A DNA stretch of 64,000 bases from DYIU01 sp038326775 (GTDB lineage: Bacteria > Actinomycetota > Geothermincolia > Fen-727 > Anoxymicrobiaceae): assembly GCA_038326775.1 (NCBI GenBank), contig JBBQKJ010000007.1, positions 23,015-87,014 on the forward strand, read 5' to 3'. Every line of letters begins with the position of its first letter. Position 1 is the stretch's first letter. Positions 16,797 through 25,743 of this stretch are shown here, in pieces. Position numbers and translations under genes: made by a program. The notes beneath the pieces were generated by a model, which was given only the letters and a program-made list of their open reading frames with translations, was not told where the DNA came from and did not search any database.

Positions 16797-17684
16797 TCAG
16801 AAAACGAAGTAGAAGAGGAAAAAGAAAACGGCCGGCACGGTGAAGAAGCTGGAGTCAAACCTGTCCATCACGCCGCCGTGACCGGGGATGAGCCTGCCCA
16901 TGTCCTTGACGCCGTAGTCCCTCTTGACAAGCGATTCGGCGAGGTCCCCCAGCGGGCCCAGAATGGCCACTATTACGCCGATAACCAGCGCGACCCATAT
17001 CGAGAACCAGCCGAACTTGCTGTCGCCCAGTATCCACTGTATCAACTGCCGGAACAGGACCGCGGCAAGCAGCGCGCCCACGGTGCCCGCCACCGTGCCC
17101 TCCCAGCTCTTGTTGGGGCTGATGGTCGGAGCCAGCTTGTGCCTGCCTATCTTGCGCCCCACCATCCAGGCGAAGATGTCGTAGACCCATATAAGCGCGA
17201 TGAGAAAGAGGACTATCCACCAGCCGTTGTTGTGGTTGGTGTTCGTCTTGCCGGCGAAGTCGCGCAGGAGCACGAAGTATGAAAGGCAGAAGCCTGTCAG
17301 CAGCGGGGCGAAGACCGTAAGCGCCACGGCCTTGGTGGGCTTCACATGCCGCAGGACCACCATGTACCACATGAAGCTCACGAATATCAGGGCCACCGTC
17401 ACGTATCCGAAGCTCTCGACAGGCCGGAAATGCGCAAGGAACACGTAGGCGATCGAACCGGCAATGCCGATTATCGCGGCGGTGGGGGTCGCCTGGCCCT
17501 TGGTCTCGAAGAGGCTGAAAAGCTCCACCGAGCCTATGACGGCGGCCAGCGCAACGCCGAAAGTGAACGGGAGCGCTCCCCAAATAAGGGTCCCCAGGAA
17601 TATGATCCCGAAGAGGACCGCCCCTATCACCTTCTCGATCACCGCACCCTTCTCGGGCTGCTGTCGCGCGCTTCTTTCCTCCAC
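16797..17684 (-). CDS. cdsA: Phosphatidate cytidylyltransferase
   Basis: The 295-residue polytopic membrane enzyme makes CDP-diacylglycerol from CTP and phosphatidate. The signature near the C terminus, 'GPLGDLAESLVKRDYGVKD' followed by 'PGHGGVMDRFDS', is complete. Start is GTG 17684 with GGGGAGG upstream. Its product feeds the PI-phosphate synthase encoded at 9899-10567. Confidence 0.95.
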   Translation of the reverse strand: MEERSARQQPEKGAVIEKVIGAVLFGIIFLGTLIWGALPFTFGVALAAVIGSVELFSLFETKGQATPTAAIIGIAGSIAYVFLAHFRPVESFGYVTVALIFVSFMWYMVVLRHVKPTKAVALTVFAPLLTGFCLSYFVLLRDFAGKTNTNHNNGWWIVLFLIALIWVYDIFAWMVGRKIGRHKLAPTISPNKSWEGTVAGTVGALLAAVLFRQLIQWILGDSKFGWFSIWVALVIGVIVAILGPLGDLAESLVKRDYGVKDMGRLIPGHGGVMDRFDSSFFTVPAVFFFLFYFVF

Positions 17685-17700
17685 CTCGGCCTCCCCGCCG

Positions 17701-18255
17701 CTATATCTCCATGAGCTCCTTGATCTTCTTGTCCATGAGCTCGTCCATCTCCTTGATGTACCTGTCCGTCAGCTTCTGGATCTCGTCGACGCCGCGGTGG
17801 AGGTCATCCTTGGTCGAATCTCCTTTTTTCTCTTCCTCGCGCAGGTTCTCCACGGCGTCGCGCCTTACGTTGCGCACCGCCACCCTGCCCTCCTCCGCGC
17901 GTATCTTGACGAGCTTCGCCAGCTCGTGGCGTCTCTCCTCGGTCAGCTGCGGGACCGGGAGCCGGACCACCTCGCCGTCGTCGGAGGGCATCAGCCCCAG
18001 GTCGGACTGGGTGATGGCTTTCTCGATATCGGAGATGCAGTTGCGGTCGTACGGCTGTATCACAAGCAACCTCGGCTCAGGAGCGCTGATGGTCGCCAGC
18101 TGGTTCAGCGGTGTGGGCGCACCGTAGTAGCTGACCTGCATCCTCTCGATCAGAGAGGGGGAGGCGCGACCGGTCCGGATTGTGCCGAACTCCTGGGCGG
18201 TTACGTCCACCGCCTTCTTGAACTTCCGCTCGGCTTCAGCCATTATCTCATCCAT
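17701..18255 (-). CDS. frr: Ribosome recycling factor
   Basis: The 184-residue RRF has the core 'FGTIRTGRASPSLIERMQVS' and 'QPYDRNCISDIEKAI'. It splits post-termination ribosomes with EF-G. ATG 18255 has GAGGGG eight bases upstream. The frame stays open further upstream into pyrH but without family similarity. It follows pyrH by 38 bases in the classical rpsB-tsf-pyrH-frr order. Confidence 0.96.
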   Translation of the reverse strand: MDEIMAEAERKFKKAVDVTAQEFGTIRTGRASPSLIERMQVSYYGAPTPLNQLATISAPEPRLLVIQPYDRNCISDIEKAITQSDLGLMPSDDGEVVRLPVPQLTEERRHELAKLVKIRAEEGRVAVRNVRRDAVENLREEEKKGDSTKDDLHRGVDEIQKLTDRYIKEMDELMDKKIKELMEI

Positions 18256-18293
18256 GTTGAAACCCCTCGGATCGCAGGCAGCCTCGGCCGCCT

Positions 18294-19034
18294 TCACTTC
18301 TCGCTGCAGACTACCGTCCCGACATCCTCTCCCGAGCAGAGCCGCCCCAGGTTCCCATGCTTGAAAAGGTTGAAAACCACTATGGGAAGCGAGTTGTCCA
18401 TGCACAGGCTTATCGCCGTGGCGTCCATGACCTGGAGCTCACGGTTGAGCACATCGAGGTAACTCAGGCTCTCGAACATGGTCGCGTCCGCGTGCTCCAC
18501 CGGGTCGCGATCGTACACGCCATCGACCTTGGTCGCCTTGAGCAGCGCGTCCGCCTTGATCTCCAGTGCCCGCAGGGCCGCCGCGGTGTCAGTGCTGAAA
18601 TACGGGTTGCCTGTCCCGCCCGCGAAGATGACTATCCTGCCCTTCTCGAGGTGCCGCAGGGCCTTGCGCCTGATGTGCGGCTCGGCTATCTCCTGCATTG
18701 TGACTGCGGATTGAACCCGGGTGTCAACTCCCTGGTTCTCGAGCGCGTCCTGCAGGGCGAGCGCGTTCATGACCGTCGCCAGCATCCCCATGTAGTCCGC
18801 GCTCGCCCGGTCGATACCTTTCCGGCTCTCGACGCCACCCCTCCAGAGGTTGCCGCCCCCGACCACCAGGGCGAGCTGGATGCCATTGGCGTGGACCTCC
18901 GCGAGCTCCTCGGCCATGGCGTGGACCGTGTCAATAGCAATGCCGTATCCGATGGAGGAGTCCATGAACGCTTCGCCGGATACCTTGACCAGCGCCCGTT
19001 TCAACTCGGGCTTTCCGCCGCCGAATCCCGACAT
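18294..19034 (-). CDS. pyrH: UMP kinase
   Basis: The 246-residue bacterial UMP kinase of the amino acid kinase fold phosphorylates UMP to UDP. Motifs are 'RALVKVSGEAF', 'LALVVGGGNLWRG' and 'KATKVDGVYDRDP'. It lies between tsf and frr. Confidence 0.97.
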   Translation of the reverse strand: MSGFGGGKPELKRALVKVSGEAFMDSSIGYGIAIDTVHAMAEELAEVHANGIQLALVVGGGNLWRGGVESRKGIDRASADYMGMLATVMNALALQDALENQGVDTRVQSAVTMQEIAEPHIRRKALRHLEKGRIVIFAGGTGNPYFSTDTAAALRALEIKADALLKATKVDGVYDRDPVEHADATMFESLSYLDVLNRELQVMDATAISLCMDNSLPIVVFNLFKHGNLGRLCSGEDVGTVVCSEK

Positions 19035-19073
19035 GCCTGCCCTCCCCCTCCACGGTCTGCCGCGCGAGCCCCG

Positions 19074-19682
19074 CTACTTTTCCTCACCCACCTGGTAGCG
19101 AACGAACCTGCGTATCTCCACCTTCTCTCCCATCTTCACCGATGCCTGCGTAACGAGCTCGGCCACAGTCATGGATGGGTCCTTGACGAACGGCTGCTCC
19201 AGCAGGCAGATGTCCTGAAAGTACTTGTCGAGCATGCCGCCGATGATACGGTCCCACACCTTCTCCGGCCTGGCTTCCGCCTGGCACCTCGCCCTGAATA
19301 TCTCTTTTTCGCCACTCACGAGTTCCTCGGGCACGGACTCCCGGTCGAGGTACTGCGGCTTATGGGCAACGACGTGGAGCGCCACCTGGTGGGCGAGTTC
19401 GAGGAACTCGCTGTTGCGTGCCACGAAGTCTGTCTCGCAGTTTATCTCCACCATGGACCCTATCTGCTGCCCTATGTGGAGGTATGTCTCTATTACGCCC
19501 TGCTCGGCGGTCTTCTCCTGTCGCTTCTTTGCGCTGGCAAGCCCCTTCTCCCTCAGCAGCCGGGTCGCCTTTTCCATATCGCCGCCGCATTCGATCAGGG
19601 CCTTCTTGCAGTCCATCATGCCGACGCCTGTCTTTGTCCTCAACTCTTTGACCTGTTGTGCCGATATCCCGGTTTCTGCCAT
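19074..19682 (-). CDS. tsf: Elongation factor Ts (short form)
   Basis: The 202-residue EF-Ts carries 'VKELRTKTGVGMMDCKKAL' and the nucleotide-exchange core 'MVEINCETDFVARNSEF'. It is the short form, lacking the C-terminal part seen in E. coli (283 residues), as in Thermus and several Actinobacteria. ATG 19682 follows GGAGAG. It lies 46 bases downstream of rpsB. Confidence 0.96.
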   Translation of the reverse strand: MAETGISAQQVKELRTKTGVGMMDCKKALIECGGDMEKATRLLREKGLASAKKRQEKTAEQGVIETYLHIGQQIGSMVEINCETDFVARNSEFLELAHQVALHVVAHKPQYLDRESVPEELVSGEKEIFRARCQAEARPEKVWDRIIGGMLDKYFQDICLLEQPFVKDPSMTVAELVTQASVKMGEKVEIRRFVRYQVGEEK

Positions 19683-19728
19683 GTATTCTCTCCTGGTTGG
19701 TATCCGGCTTGCTCTACCGGTCGCTGTA

Positions 19729-20694
19729 CTATTTGACCTCCGGCACGCCGGCCGCGGGGGCCTCGGGCTCGGGCACCGACTCGACGGGCACGGTCACGCC
19801 CACGGTCTCCTCCACCGCCTCCTTGACGTCCCCGGCCGCACCCTCGACCGTGGGATCCCCGGAGTATACGGGCATCATGTCCGGCCCCGCTATGTCGTCA
19901 GGCGAGGCGCTGAACGCCGGGACCGCCGCCCCCAGCCTGGTGGGGGACTTGTCCAGCTTGACGCGTGCCGCCTCTTCTTTCTCGGCCACCTCATCGGCCA
20001 GCCTCGCGTCCATCATCCCCTGGCCCTCGATGGCCGCGTCCGCTATGACCCTGCACAGGAGGTTCGCCGCCCTGATGGCGTCGTCGTTTCCGGGTATCAC
20101 GTAATCCACCTCGTCCGGGTCGCAGTTGGTGTCAACCAGGCCCACGATAGGTATGTCCAGCCTGTGGCCCTCGGCGACCGCGATGTGCTCCTTCTTCGGG
20201 TCCATGACGAAGACCATCGAAGGAAGCCGGTGCATGGTCCTGATGCCTTCCAGGTTGCGCCTGAGCTTCTCGGCACGCCGGCGCAGTTGGAGCGCTTCCT
20301 TCTTGGGAAGCTGCTCCAGCTCGCCCTCACGATCGCGCCGCTCGAGGTCCTCGAGGTGCATCACCCTTGAATGGATGGTGGTGAAGTTGGTGAGCGTGCC
20401 GCCCAGCCAGCGGCTGTTCACATAGGGCATTCCGCAGCGCTCGGCGTGCTCTTTCACCGCCTCCTGCGACTGCTTCTTGGTGCCCACGAAGAGAACGGTG
20501 CCCCCGCCGCCGACCGCGTTTCTAACCGCGTTATAAGCGGCACCGGTAAGCACGAGCGTCTTCTGCAGGTCGATGATGTAGATGTCGTTCCGCTCGGTGA
20601 AGATGTACGGTTTCATCTTGGGGTTCCACCGGCGGGTCTGGTGGCCGAAGTGAACCCCCGCCTCCAGGAGTTCCTTCATGGTGACTACAGCCAT
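19729..20694 (-). CDS. rpsB: 30S ribosomal protein S2 with C-terminal extension
   Basis: S2 core motifs are clear: 'LLEAGVHFGHQTRRWNPKM', 'GTKKQSQEAV', 'NSRWLGGTLTN' and 'DIPIVGLVDTNCDPDEVDY'. At 321 residues it is longer than the usual 230-260. The excess is an acidic, Pro/Val/Glu-rich tail after about residue 245, a kind of extension known in some Actinobacteria. ATG 20694 follows GGAGGTAGCGA. A structured leader lies upstream. Confidence 0.97.
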   Translation of the reverse strand: MAVVTMKELLEAGVHFGHQTRRWNPKMKPYIFTERNDIYIIDLQKTLVLTGAAYNAVRNAVGGGGTVLFVGTKKQSQEAVKEHAERCGMPYVNSRWLGGTLTNFTTIHSRVMHLEDLERRDREGELEQLPKKEALQLRRRAEKLRRNLEGIRTMHRLPSMVFVMDPKKEHIAVAEGHRLDIPIVGLVDTNCDPDEVDYVIPGNDDAIRAANLLCRVIADAAIEGQGMMDARLADEVAEKEEAARVKLDKSPTRLGAAVPAFSASPDDIAGPDMMPVYSGDPTVEGAAGDVKEAVEETVGVTVPVESVPEPEAPAAGVPEVK

Positions 20695-20731
20695 TCGCTA
20701 CCTCCAAATCTGGTTGTTCCTCCCCCGGTGT

Positions 20732-20779
20732 CACCCCTCGCTGCCACCCTTGGGCACCGGCAGCGAAGTCGCCGGGGTG
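20732..20779 (-). promoter_or_regulatory. Stable hairpin in the rpsB leader
   Basis: CACCCC+TCGCTGCC (20732-20745) pairs with GGCAGCGA (20759-20766) and GGGGTG (20774-20779). This gives a 14-bp stem with a 13-base loop and a single 7-base bulge. It lies 38 to 85 bases before the rpsB ATG, downstream of a candidate promoter, and has no U-tract. S2 represses its own operon through leader RNA in several bacteria, so this may be an S2 binding site. That role is inferred from position. Confidence 0.55.
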
Positions 20780-20820
20780 TGTATTTTTGCCGCCACGGGC
20801 AGGCAAATCTTCACAAGTGT

Positions 20821-20847
20821 AATATAGGGGCTTTTAATCCGCAACAA
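20821..20847 (-). promoter_or_regulatory. Candidate promoter of the rpsB operon
   Basis: The minus strand has TTGTTG (20842-20847), a 15-base spacer and TATATT (20821-20826), about 125 bases before rpsB. The spacing is short, so the call is tentative. It lies in the only gap between whiG and rpsB. Confidence 0.4.
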
Positions 20848-20863
20848 CTCGCCGTCCCGCTCC

Positions 20864-21739
20864 TCAGGAGTAATCGTAGCCGAGGGAGCTGCCGAGGCGG
20901 CCCCGCAGTCGAAGTATGGCCTTGGTGTGCATCTGGCAGATACGGGACTCGGTCACCGTAAGGACTTCGCCGATCTCTCGCATGGTCAAGCCTTCAAAGT
21001 AGTAGAGGGTCACGACGATTCGCTCCCGCTCGGGCAAGCGGTTGATCGCATCGGCGATCATGTCTTTCATCTCCTCTATCTCGAAAGTCTTGGAAGGGTC
21101 CTTGACCTTAACATCCTCTACGATGTCGGCAAGGCTTATCTTGTCCGGCCTGTCACCGGAGACCGTCCACAGCTCGTCGAGCGCGACCAGGGAGATGAGC
21201 GTCATCTTGCTCAACAGGTTGAGGTACTCCGCGACGCTGACGCCCATCTTCTCGGCCACTTCCTCATCGGTGGGCACCCGGTGAAGGTCTCCCTCCAGGG
21301 CCACGTAGGCCCGCTCTATCTCGCGGGCTCGGAAGCGCACCGAGCGCGGGACCCAGTCTTCCGCGCGCAGTTCGTCGATTATCGCGCCCTTTATGCGGGC
21401 GATGGCGTAGGTCTCGAACTTGATCCCACGAGCGGGGTCGAACTTCTCGATGGCGTCCAGCAGGCCGAAAACCCCGTAGCTCACCAGGTCGCCGAACTCG
21501 ACCGACGGAGGCAGCCCGGTGGACACGCGGCCCGCTACGTACTTGACCAGGGGAGCGTAGTGGAGGATGACCTTCTCCCGCGTCTCCGGAGAGTGGGTCT
21601 TCTTGTAGTCGGCCCAGAGAGCGTCGGAGTCGACATCCGCTTCGAGCCTCCTGGAGGGGGACGGCTTCTTCCGGGCTGTCGCCGGCTTCTTGCCCTGCGC
21701 GCTGTTCAGCTCACCGGGGCCGGTGGTGGTTCGCGTCAT
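20864..21739 (-). CDS. whiG: FliA/WhiG-family RNA polymerase sigma factor
   Basis: The 291-residue sigma-28 class factor has region 2 ('LVSYGVFGLLDAIEKFDPAR', 'FETYAIARIKGAIIDELR'), region 3 ('RVPTDEEVAEKMGVSVAEY') and region 4 ('RERIVVTLYYFEGLTMREIG'). The residues after the N-terminal 35 are canonical. WhiG directs sporulation genes in Streptomyces and FliA directs motility genes elsewhere; no flagellar genes are in the window. The gene begins 15 bases after the xerC stop and probably shares its transcript. Its Shine-Dalgarno is weak (GGAG next to the ATG). Confidence 0.9.
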   Translation of the reverse strand: MTRTTTGPGELNSAQGKKPATARKKPSPSRRLEADVDSDALWADYKKTHSPETREKVILHYAPLVKYVAGRVSTGLPPSVEFGDLVSYGVFGLLDAIEKFDPARGIKFETYAIARIKGAIIDELRAEDWVPRSVRFRAREIERAYVALEGDLHRVPTDEEVAEKMGVSVAEYLNLLSKMTLISLVALDELWTVSGDRPDKISLADIVEDVKVKDPSKTFEIEEMKDMIADAINRLPERERIVVTLYYFEGLTMREIGEVLTVTESRICQMHTKAILRLRGRLGSSLGYDYS

Positions 21740-21754
21740 CTCCAGGCGCGCCTT

Positions 21755-22684
21755 TCAAGCTCGCGGGTGGCTGTTGTCATATGCTTCCCTGACCTCGGCT
21801 CGGGTCAAATGCGTGTATATCTGTGTCGTGGCCACGTTCTTGTGCCCCAGGAGCTCCTGTACCGTCCTCAAATCGGCGCCGTTGGCGAGCATGTGTGTGG
21901 CGAAGCTATGCCTGAGCGCATGAGGGCTCAGGCCTTCACCTCCCACGTTCGCTTTCGCTTCGCGGTCGACTATCCTGCGTACCTGCCGCGGGTCGATCGG
22001 TGAGCCTCGCTTCCCCAGGAAGACGGCTTCCCCATTATATGGACTTTCCCGCACGAGTAGTGGCCTGGCGCTTCGCAGGTATTCCAGGAGTGCTTGAACG
22101 GCCGGCTCCCCCGCGAGCACCACCCGCTCGCGGTCGCCCTTCCCGACCACCCTGAAGACACCCGCGTCGAGGTCCACGTCGGCAAGACGCATGCCACACA
22201 GCTCACCGACGCGCATTCCCGTCGCGTAGAGCACCTCTATTATAGCGTGGTCCCGGATGCCCAGCTCGGAAGCCTCCACCGGAGCCTCCGTGAGCGCCTC
22301 GGCCTCACGCTCGGTTAGAAAGCGCGGCAGCCTTCTTCCCTTCACGGGGAAGGTCAGGGTCGTTGAGGGGTCGTTTGCAAGGATGCCGTTATCCGTCAGA
22401 AAGTGGAAGAAAGCCCGCAGGCACGCGCTTCTGCGTGCTACCGACGTCCGCGCGTAACCGCGTGTCTGCTGGTTGGCCAGGAAGCTTCGCATAGTCCTGT
22501 GGTCCACCATCGAGAGGTCGTCGATGCCCGCCCTCTGGAGGAAATCGGCGAAGTGGGCCAGGTCGCGGCGATAAGCCGCCACAGTGTTTGGTGACAGGTT
22601 CCTGACACCCGCCAGGTTGTCCAGGAACGCCTGCACCACCCGGTTAATAAAGAGATCTGCGTCGGTCACACCTGTACCTGCCAT
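21755..22684 (-). CDS. xerC: Tyrosine recombinase XerC/XerD
   Basis: The 309-residue product has the SAM-like core-binding N-domain ('LSPNTVAAYRRDLAHF') and the catalytic domain with R ('ATGMRVGEL'), K, 'HALRHSFATHML' (HxxR), 'LGHKNVATTQIYTH' and the Tyr nucleophile. It resolves chromosome dimers at dif. Position next to dprA and whiG fits the chromosomal XerC of Actinobacteria rather than a phage integrase. A strong sigma-70-like promoter lies about 140 bases upstream. Confidence 0.93.
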   Translation of the reverse strand: MAGTGVTDADLFINRVVQAFLDNLAGVRNLSPNTVAAYRRDLAHFADFLQRAGIDDLSMVDHRTMRSFLANQQTRGYARTSVARRSACLRAFFHFLTDNGILANDPSTTLTFPVKGRRLPRFLTEREAEALTEAPVEASELGIRDHAIIEVLYATGMRVGELCGMRLADVDLDAGVFRVVGKGDRERVVLAGEPAVQALLEYLRSARPLLVRESPYNGEAVFLGKRGSPIDPRQVRRIVDREAKANVGGEGLSPHALRHSFATHMLANGADLRTVQELLGHKNVATTQIYTHLTRAEVREAYDNSHPRA

Positions 22685-23058
22685 CCGCCACCCGCGCTGT
22701 CATACCTGGAATAATACTGTGCCGGCTGCCCACTTCCTTGAAAACGACACGCTTTCCGTCATATCTGTGTCACCGGCTCGAACGCATAAGGCGGCTCGAG
22801 CACCCACACCGTGTGTTACATTATAGCACTATATAGTAATATATTATAATATTGTCAACTAATGTGACTTTTGAATGGGCTGGCGGGTTTGCCGCCCACG
22901 CCCGGAGCGCCCTCGTCTCGATGGCGCCGGCCTGGAGTGCGTAAGGGTAGTGGTCCCCATGTATCGCTGTAGGAGGGTGCCGCTGTTGTTCGAGGGCCGG
23001 CGGGTCAACCTGTTGCGCCTGTGCCAGGAGGTCCCGTGCTTCGCGGTGCGGTTTTAGC
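22685..23058. other. Intergenic region with AT-rich island
   Basis: This 374-base gap separates dprA from xerC. Most of it is GC-rich with no convincing gene; two short open frames lack Shine-Dalgarno and family similarity. Positions 22812-22863 are strikingly AT-rich and contain the imperfect palindrome TTACATTATAG-CA-CTATATAGTAA (22816-22839) and the xerC promoter. Confidence 0.7.
22830..22858 (-). promoter_or_regulatory. Strong sigma-70-type promoter for xerC-whiG
   Basis: The minus strand has a perfect -35 TTGACA (22853-22858), a 17-base spacer and TATATA (22830-22835) as -10. The predicted start is near 22823, leaving a leader of about 140 bases. The palindrome at 22816-22839 overlaps the -10 and start site and could be an operator. 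Confidence 0.65.
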
Positions 23059-24162
23059 TCAGGTTGCCGCGTTGTAGTAGTTGCCGCCAGGGCCACGGAC
23101 CACCGCGCCACTTACCTCCATCCGCGAAAGGACGGCGAGCACCTCGGCGGTTGTGAGGCCGGCCTCCTTTGAAAGCCCTTCGACCTGGGAGATTCCGCCG
23201 GCCATGGCAAGCGCGAGCTTCTCCTCGGAGGGATGTGCCGGCGTTGTGAGCGCCGGCCGGAGTGGCAAACCGGTCGCGGGCGCGTCAAGCCCGAGTTCGG
23301 CCAGGATGTCAGCCGGTCCGGTTACCAGCGAGGCGCCGCTCTTTATGAGCGCGTTTGCGCCCCTGCTGCTCGGGGAGAAGAGCTGGCCCGGCACGGCAAA
23401 TATCTCGCGTCCCTGCGCCAGCGCGAAGTCAACCGTGATAAACGCGCCGCTTTTCTCTGACGCCTCGACGACCACTACCGCCAGGGACATCCCTGCGATT
23501 ATCCGGTTCCTCTCCGGGAAGCGGGGCCTTGCCGGAGGAGTCCCGGGGGTGTACTCGGAGATGATGCAGCCGTCTCTGGCGATGCGACGGAACAGGGAGG
23601 AGTTTGACCTGGGGTATGCGACATCGACCCCGCAGCCGAGAACGGCGGTGGTGAACCCGCCGCCCTCAAGAGCGCCCGAATGGGCGGCGGAGTCGATACC
23701 GTACGCCGCTCCGCTGACCACGTTGACCCCTCGGAGGGCAATCTCCCTGGAAAGCCAGCGCGCGACCTCCAGGCCGTAGGGGGTCGCCTTGCGCGAGCCC
23801 ACCACCGCCACGCTCGCTGCCTGGCCCGCCAGGCGCCCCCTGTAGAAGAGCACCCACGGCGCATCGCTCAACTCGTCGAGCATCGTGGGATAGCCGGGCT
23901 CTCCCCGCACCACCGCGGATATGCCGCCCTCCTCCATTGACTCGAACTCGGTTTCGGGGTCACGCTCGAGGGCCATCTCTCGCCAGCGAGAGAGCGGCTC
24001 TGCGGAAGCGCGGCCGCCGGCCTTTCCCGCGCGGACCGCGTCCCACGCGCCGGCCGGCGACCCGAAGAGCGTAAGCAGGTCGCGAACCCGCTTGTGGGTG
24101 GCGCCCGGAAGCGAGCACAGGGCTACGAGCTCGGCCTTCTCCCGTGGCAGGGCGGGGTCCAT
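23059..24162 (-). CDS. dprA: DprA/Smf DNA-processing protein
   Basis: The 367-residue product has an N-terminal helical region and the DprA Rossmann-like domain ('VAVVGSRKATPYGLEVARWL', 'GAAYGIDSAAHSGAL', 'FPERNRIIAGMS'). A C-terminal winged helix ('EVLAVLSRMEVSGAV') completes it. DprA loads RecA on incoming single-stranded DNA in transformation. ATG 24162 overlaps the comM stop by one base. The frame continues upstream inside comM but is Arg-rich shadow sequence. Confidence 0.94.
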   Translation of the reverse strand: MDPALPREKAELVALCSLPGATHKRVRDLLTLFGSPAGAWDAVRAGKAGGRASAEPLSRWREMALERDPETEFESMEEGGISAVVRGEPGYPTMLDELSDAPWVLFYRGRLAGQAASVAVVGSRKATPYGLEVARWLSREIALRGVNVVSGAAYGIDSAAHSGALEGGGFTTAVLGCGVDVAYPRSNSSLFRRIARDGCIISEYTPGTPPARPRFPERNRIIAGMSLAVVVVEASEKSGAFITVDFALAQGREIFAVPGQLFSPSSRGANALIKSGASLVTGPADILAELGLDAPATGLPLRPALTTPAHPSEEKLALAMAGGISQVEGLSKEAGLTTAEVLAVLSRMEVSGAVVRGPGGNYYNAAT

Positions 24163-25712
24163 CAGCCCCTGGCCCCGCAGGTGAACATCGACCTCTCGAG
24201 ACAGCGATACTGCACCGCCTCGGCGATGTGCTCGACCTCCATGGTTTCGCTGGCCGCCAGGTCGGCGATGGTGCGCGCGACCTTGAGGACCCGGTGATAT
24301 GAGCGGGCGGACAGACCCAGCCGCTCGACCGCGAGCCCGAGAAAGCGCTCGCCCTCGACCGAAGCCCGGCACAGCTTCTCCACGAGAGCGTGGGTCATGG
24401 ACGCGTTGCAGTAGGCGCCGGTGCCCTCGAGGCGTGCCTCCTGGAGCCTTCGGGCGGCGATCACCCTCCGGCTAACCGAGCTGGAGTTCTCGCCGTGTGA
24501 CCTCTCCTGCAGGTGGCGGCGGGTCAGGCGGGGTACCTCGACCTGGATGTCTATGCGGTCGAGAAGGGGCCCCGAGATGCGCGAGCGGTATCTCTGGATG
24601 TCACCCACCGCGCAAACACACTCGTGGCGCGTGTCGCCGAGGTAGCCGCAAGGGCAGGGGTTCATGGAGGCGACCATGCTGAAGCGGGCCGGGTAGGTGA
24701 CGGTGACCATCGAGCGGACTAGTGTCACCTGGTTGTCCTCCAGCGGCCCCCGCAACGACTCGAGGGCGTTGCGGGGATAGAGCGTGAGCTCGTCGAGATA
24801 GAGAACGCCGCCGTGCGCCAGTGAGACCTCCCCGGGCTTGGGAAGCGGTACGCCTCCGCCGATGAGACCTACGGCGCTGATCGAGTTGTGCGGCGTGCGG
24901 AACGGCCTTGAGTCGATGAGCGAGCCGCCCGGCGGGACCAGCCCGGCCACGCTGTGTATGCGGGTCACCTCGAGCGCCTCCTCGAGGGAGAGCGGCGGCA
25001 GTATGCCCGGCAGGCGCCGGGCGAGCATCGTCTTCCCCGAGCCCGGCGGCCCCACCATGAGCAGGTTGTGCCCTCCCGCCGCTGCCACCTCTAAAGCCCG
25101 CCTGGCCGCCTCCTGACCACGGACCTCAGCGAGGTCAGGGCCCATCGCGCCACGCACGGTAAGCCTGTCGCCGGGCTCGCTGACAGCCTGCTCAAGACAG
25201 AGAGTGCCCTCCAGGAAACCGACCGCTTCGCGAAGGCTGCCCACCCCGTAGATCGGGATGCCGGAAACCAGGGCGGCCTCACCGGTGTTGCCGGCGGGCA
25301 CCAGCAGGAACGAAGCCCCGCGCTCCCGTGCGCCGATGGCGATGGAGAGCGCGCCAGGTATCTCGCGGACCCTGCCATCCAGCGAAAGCTCGCCCGCCGC
25401 CTGAAAATCGGTTGCCTGCTCCAGTCGAAACTGGCCGGTCGCCTCGAGAATGGCGAGCGCTAGAGGAAGGTCGAAAGAAGGCCCCTCTTTCTTGATGTCC
25501 GCCGGGGCCAGGTTCACATGGATGCGGCGGTTTGGAAACTCGAAGCACGAGTTGCGAACCGCTGACTTGACCCGGATGCGTGACTCGCGCAGGGCGGCAT
25601 CGGGCAGCCCCACTATCTCGAACGCCGGCAGGCCGTTGGTTATGTCGACCTCCACCTCGATGGCGTGCGCTTCCATGCCCACCAGCGTCGCGCCGAGTAC
25701 CTTCGCTAACAA
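24162..25712 (-). CDS. comM: ComM/YifB family AAA+ ATPase
   Basis: The 516-residue Mg-chelatase-like protein has an N-terminal Lon-protease-like domain ('FEIVGLPDAALRESRIRVKS'), Walker A 'GPPGSGKTMLA', Walker B 'GVLYLDEL' and a CPCGY zinc-like motif. ComM is a hexameric helicase that promotes branch migration in natural transformation. TTG 25712 follows GGAGGCGG. The comM-dprA unit has its own promoter. Confidence 0.95.
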   Translation of the reverse strand: MLAKVLGATLVGMEAHAIEVEVDITNGLPAFEIVGLPDAALRESRIRVKSAVRNSCFEFPNRRIHVNLAPADIKKEGPSFDLPLALAILEATGQFRLEQATDFQAAGELSLDGRVREIPGALSIAIGARERGASFLLVPAGNTGEAALVSGIPIYGVGSLREAVGFLEGTLCLEQAVSEPGDRLTVRGAMGPDLAEVRGQEAARRALEVAAAGGHNLLMVGPPGSGKTMLARRLPGILPPLSLEEALEVTRIHSVAGLVPPGGSLIDSRPFRTPHNSISAVGLIGGGVPLPKPGEVSLAHGGVLYLDELTLYPRNALESLRGPLEDNQVTLVRSMVTVTYPARFSMVASMNPCPCGYLGDTRHECVCAVGDIQRYRSRISGPLLDRIDIQVEVPRLTRRHLQERSHGENSSSVSRRVIAARRLQEARLEGTGAYCNASMTHALVEKLCRASVEGERFLGLAVERLGLSARSYHRVLKVARTIADLAASETMEVEHIAEAVQYRCLERSMFTCGARG

Positions 25713-25743
25713 TTCCGCCTCCGCGGTTGAGCATTACAAGCAT

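Noticed and set aside
18357..19736. 459-codon open frame on the plus strand
   Set aside because: It is antisense to pyrH and tsf, which are certain.
22816..22839. Possible dif site beside xerC
   Set aside because: The palindrome has 11-2-11 spacing rather than 11-6-11 and poor match to known dif arms; a promoter explains the AT-rich patch better.
22875..23057. 60-codon plus-strand frame in the dprA-xerC gap
   Set aside because: It has no Shine-Dalgarno, an Arg/Val-rich composition and no family similarity.
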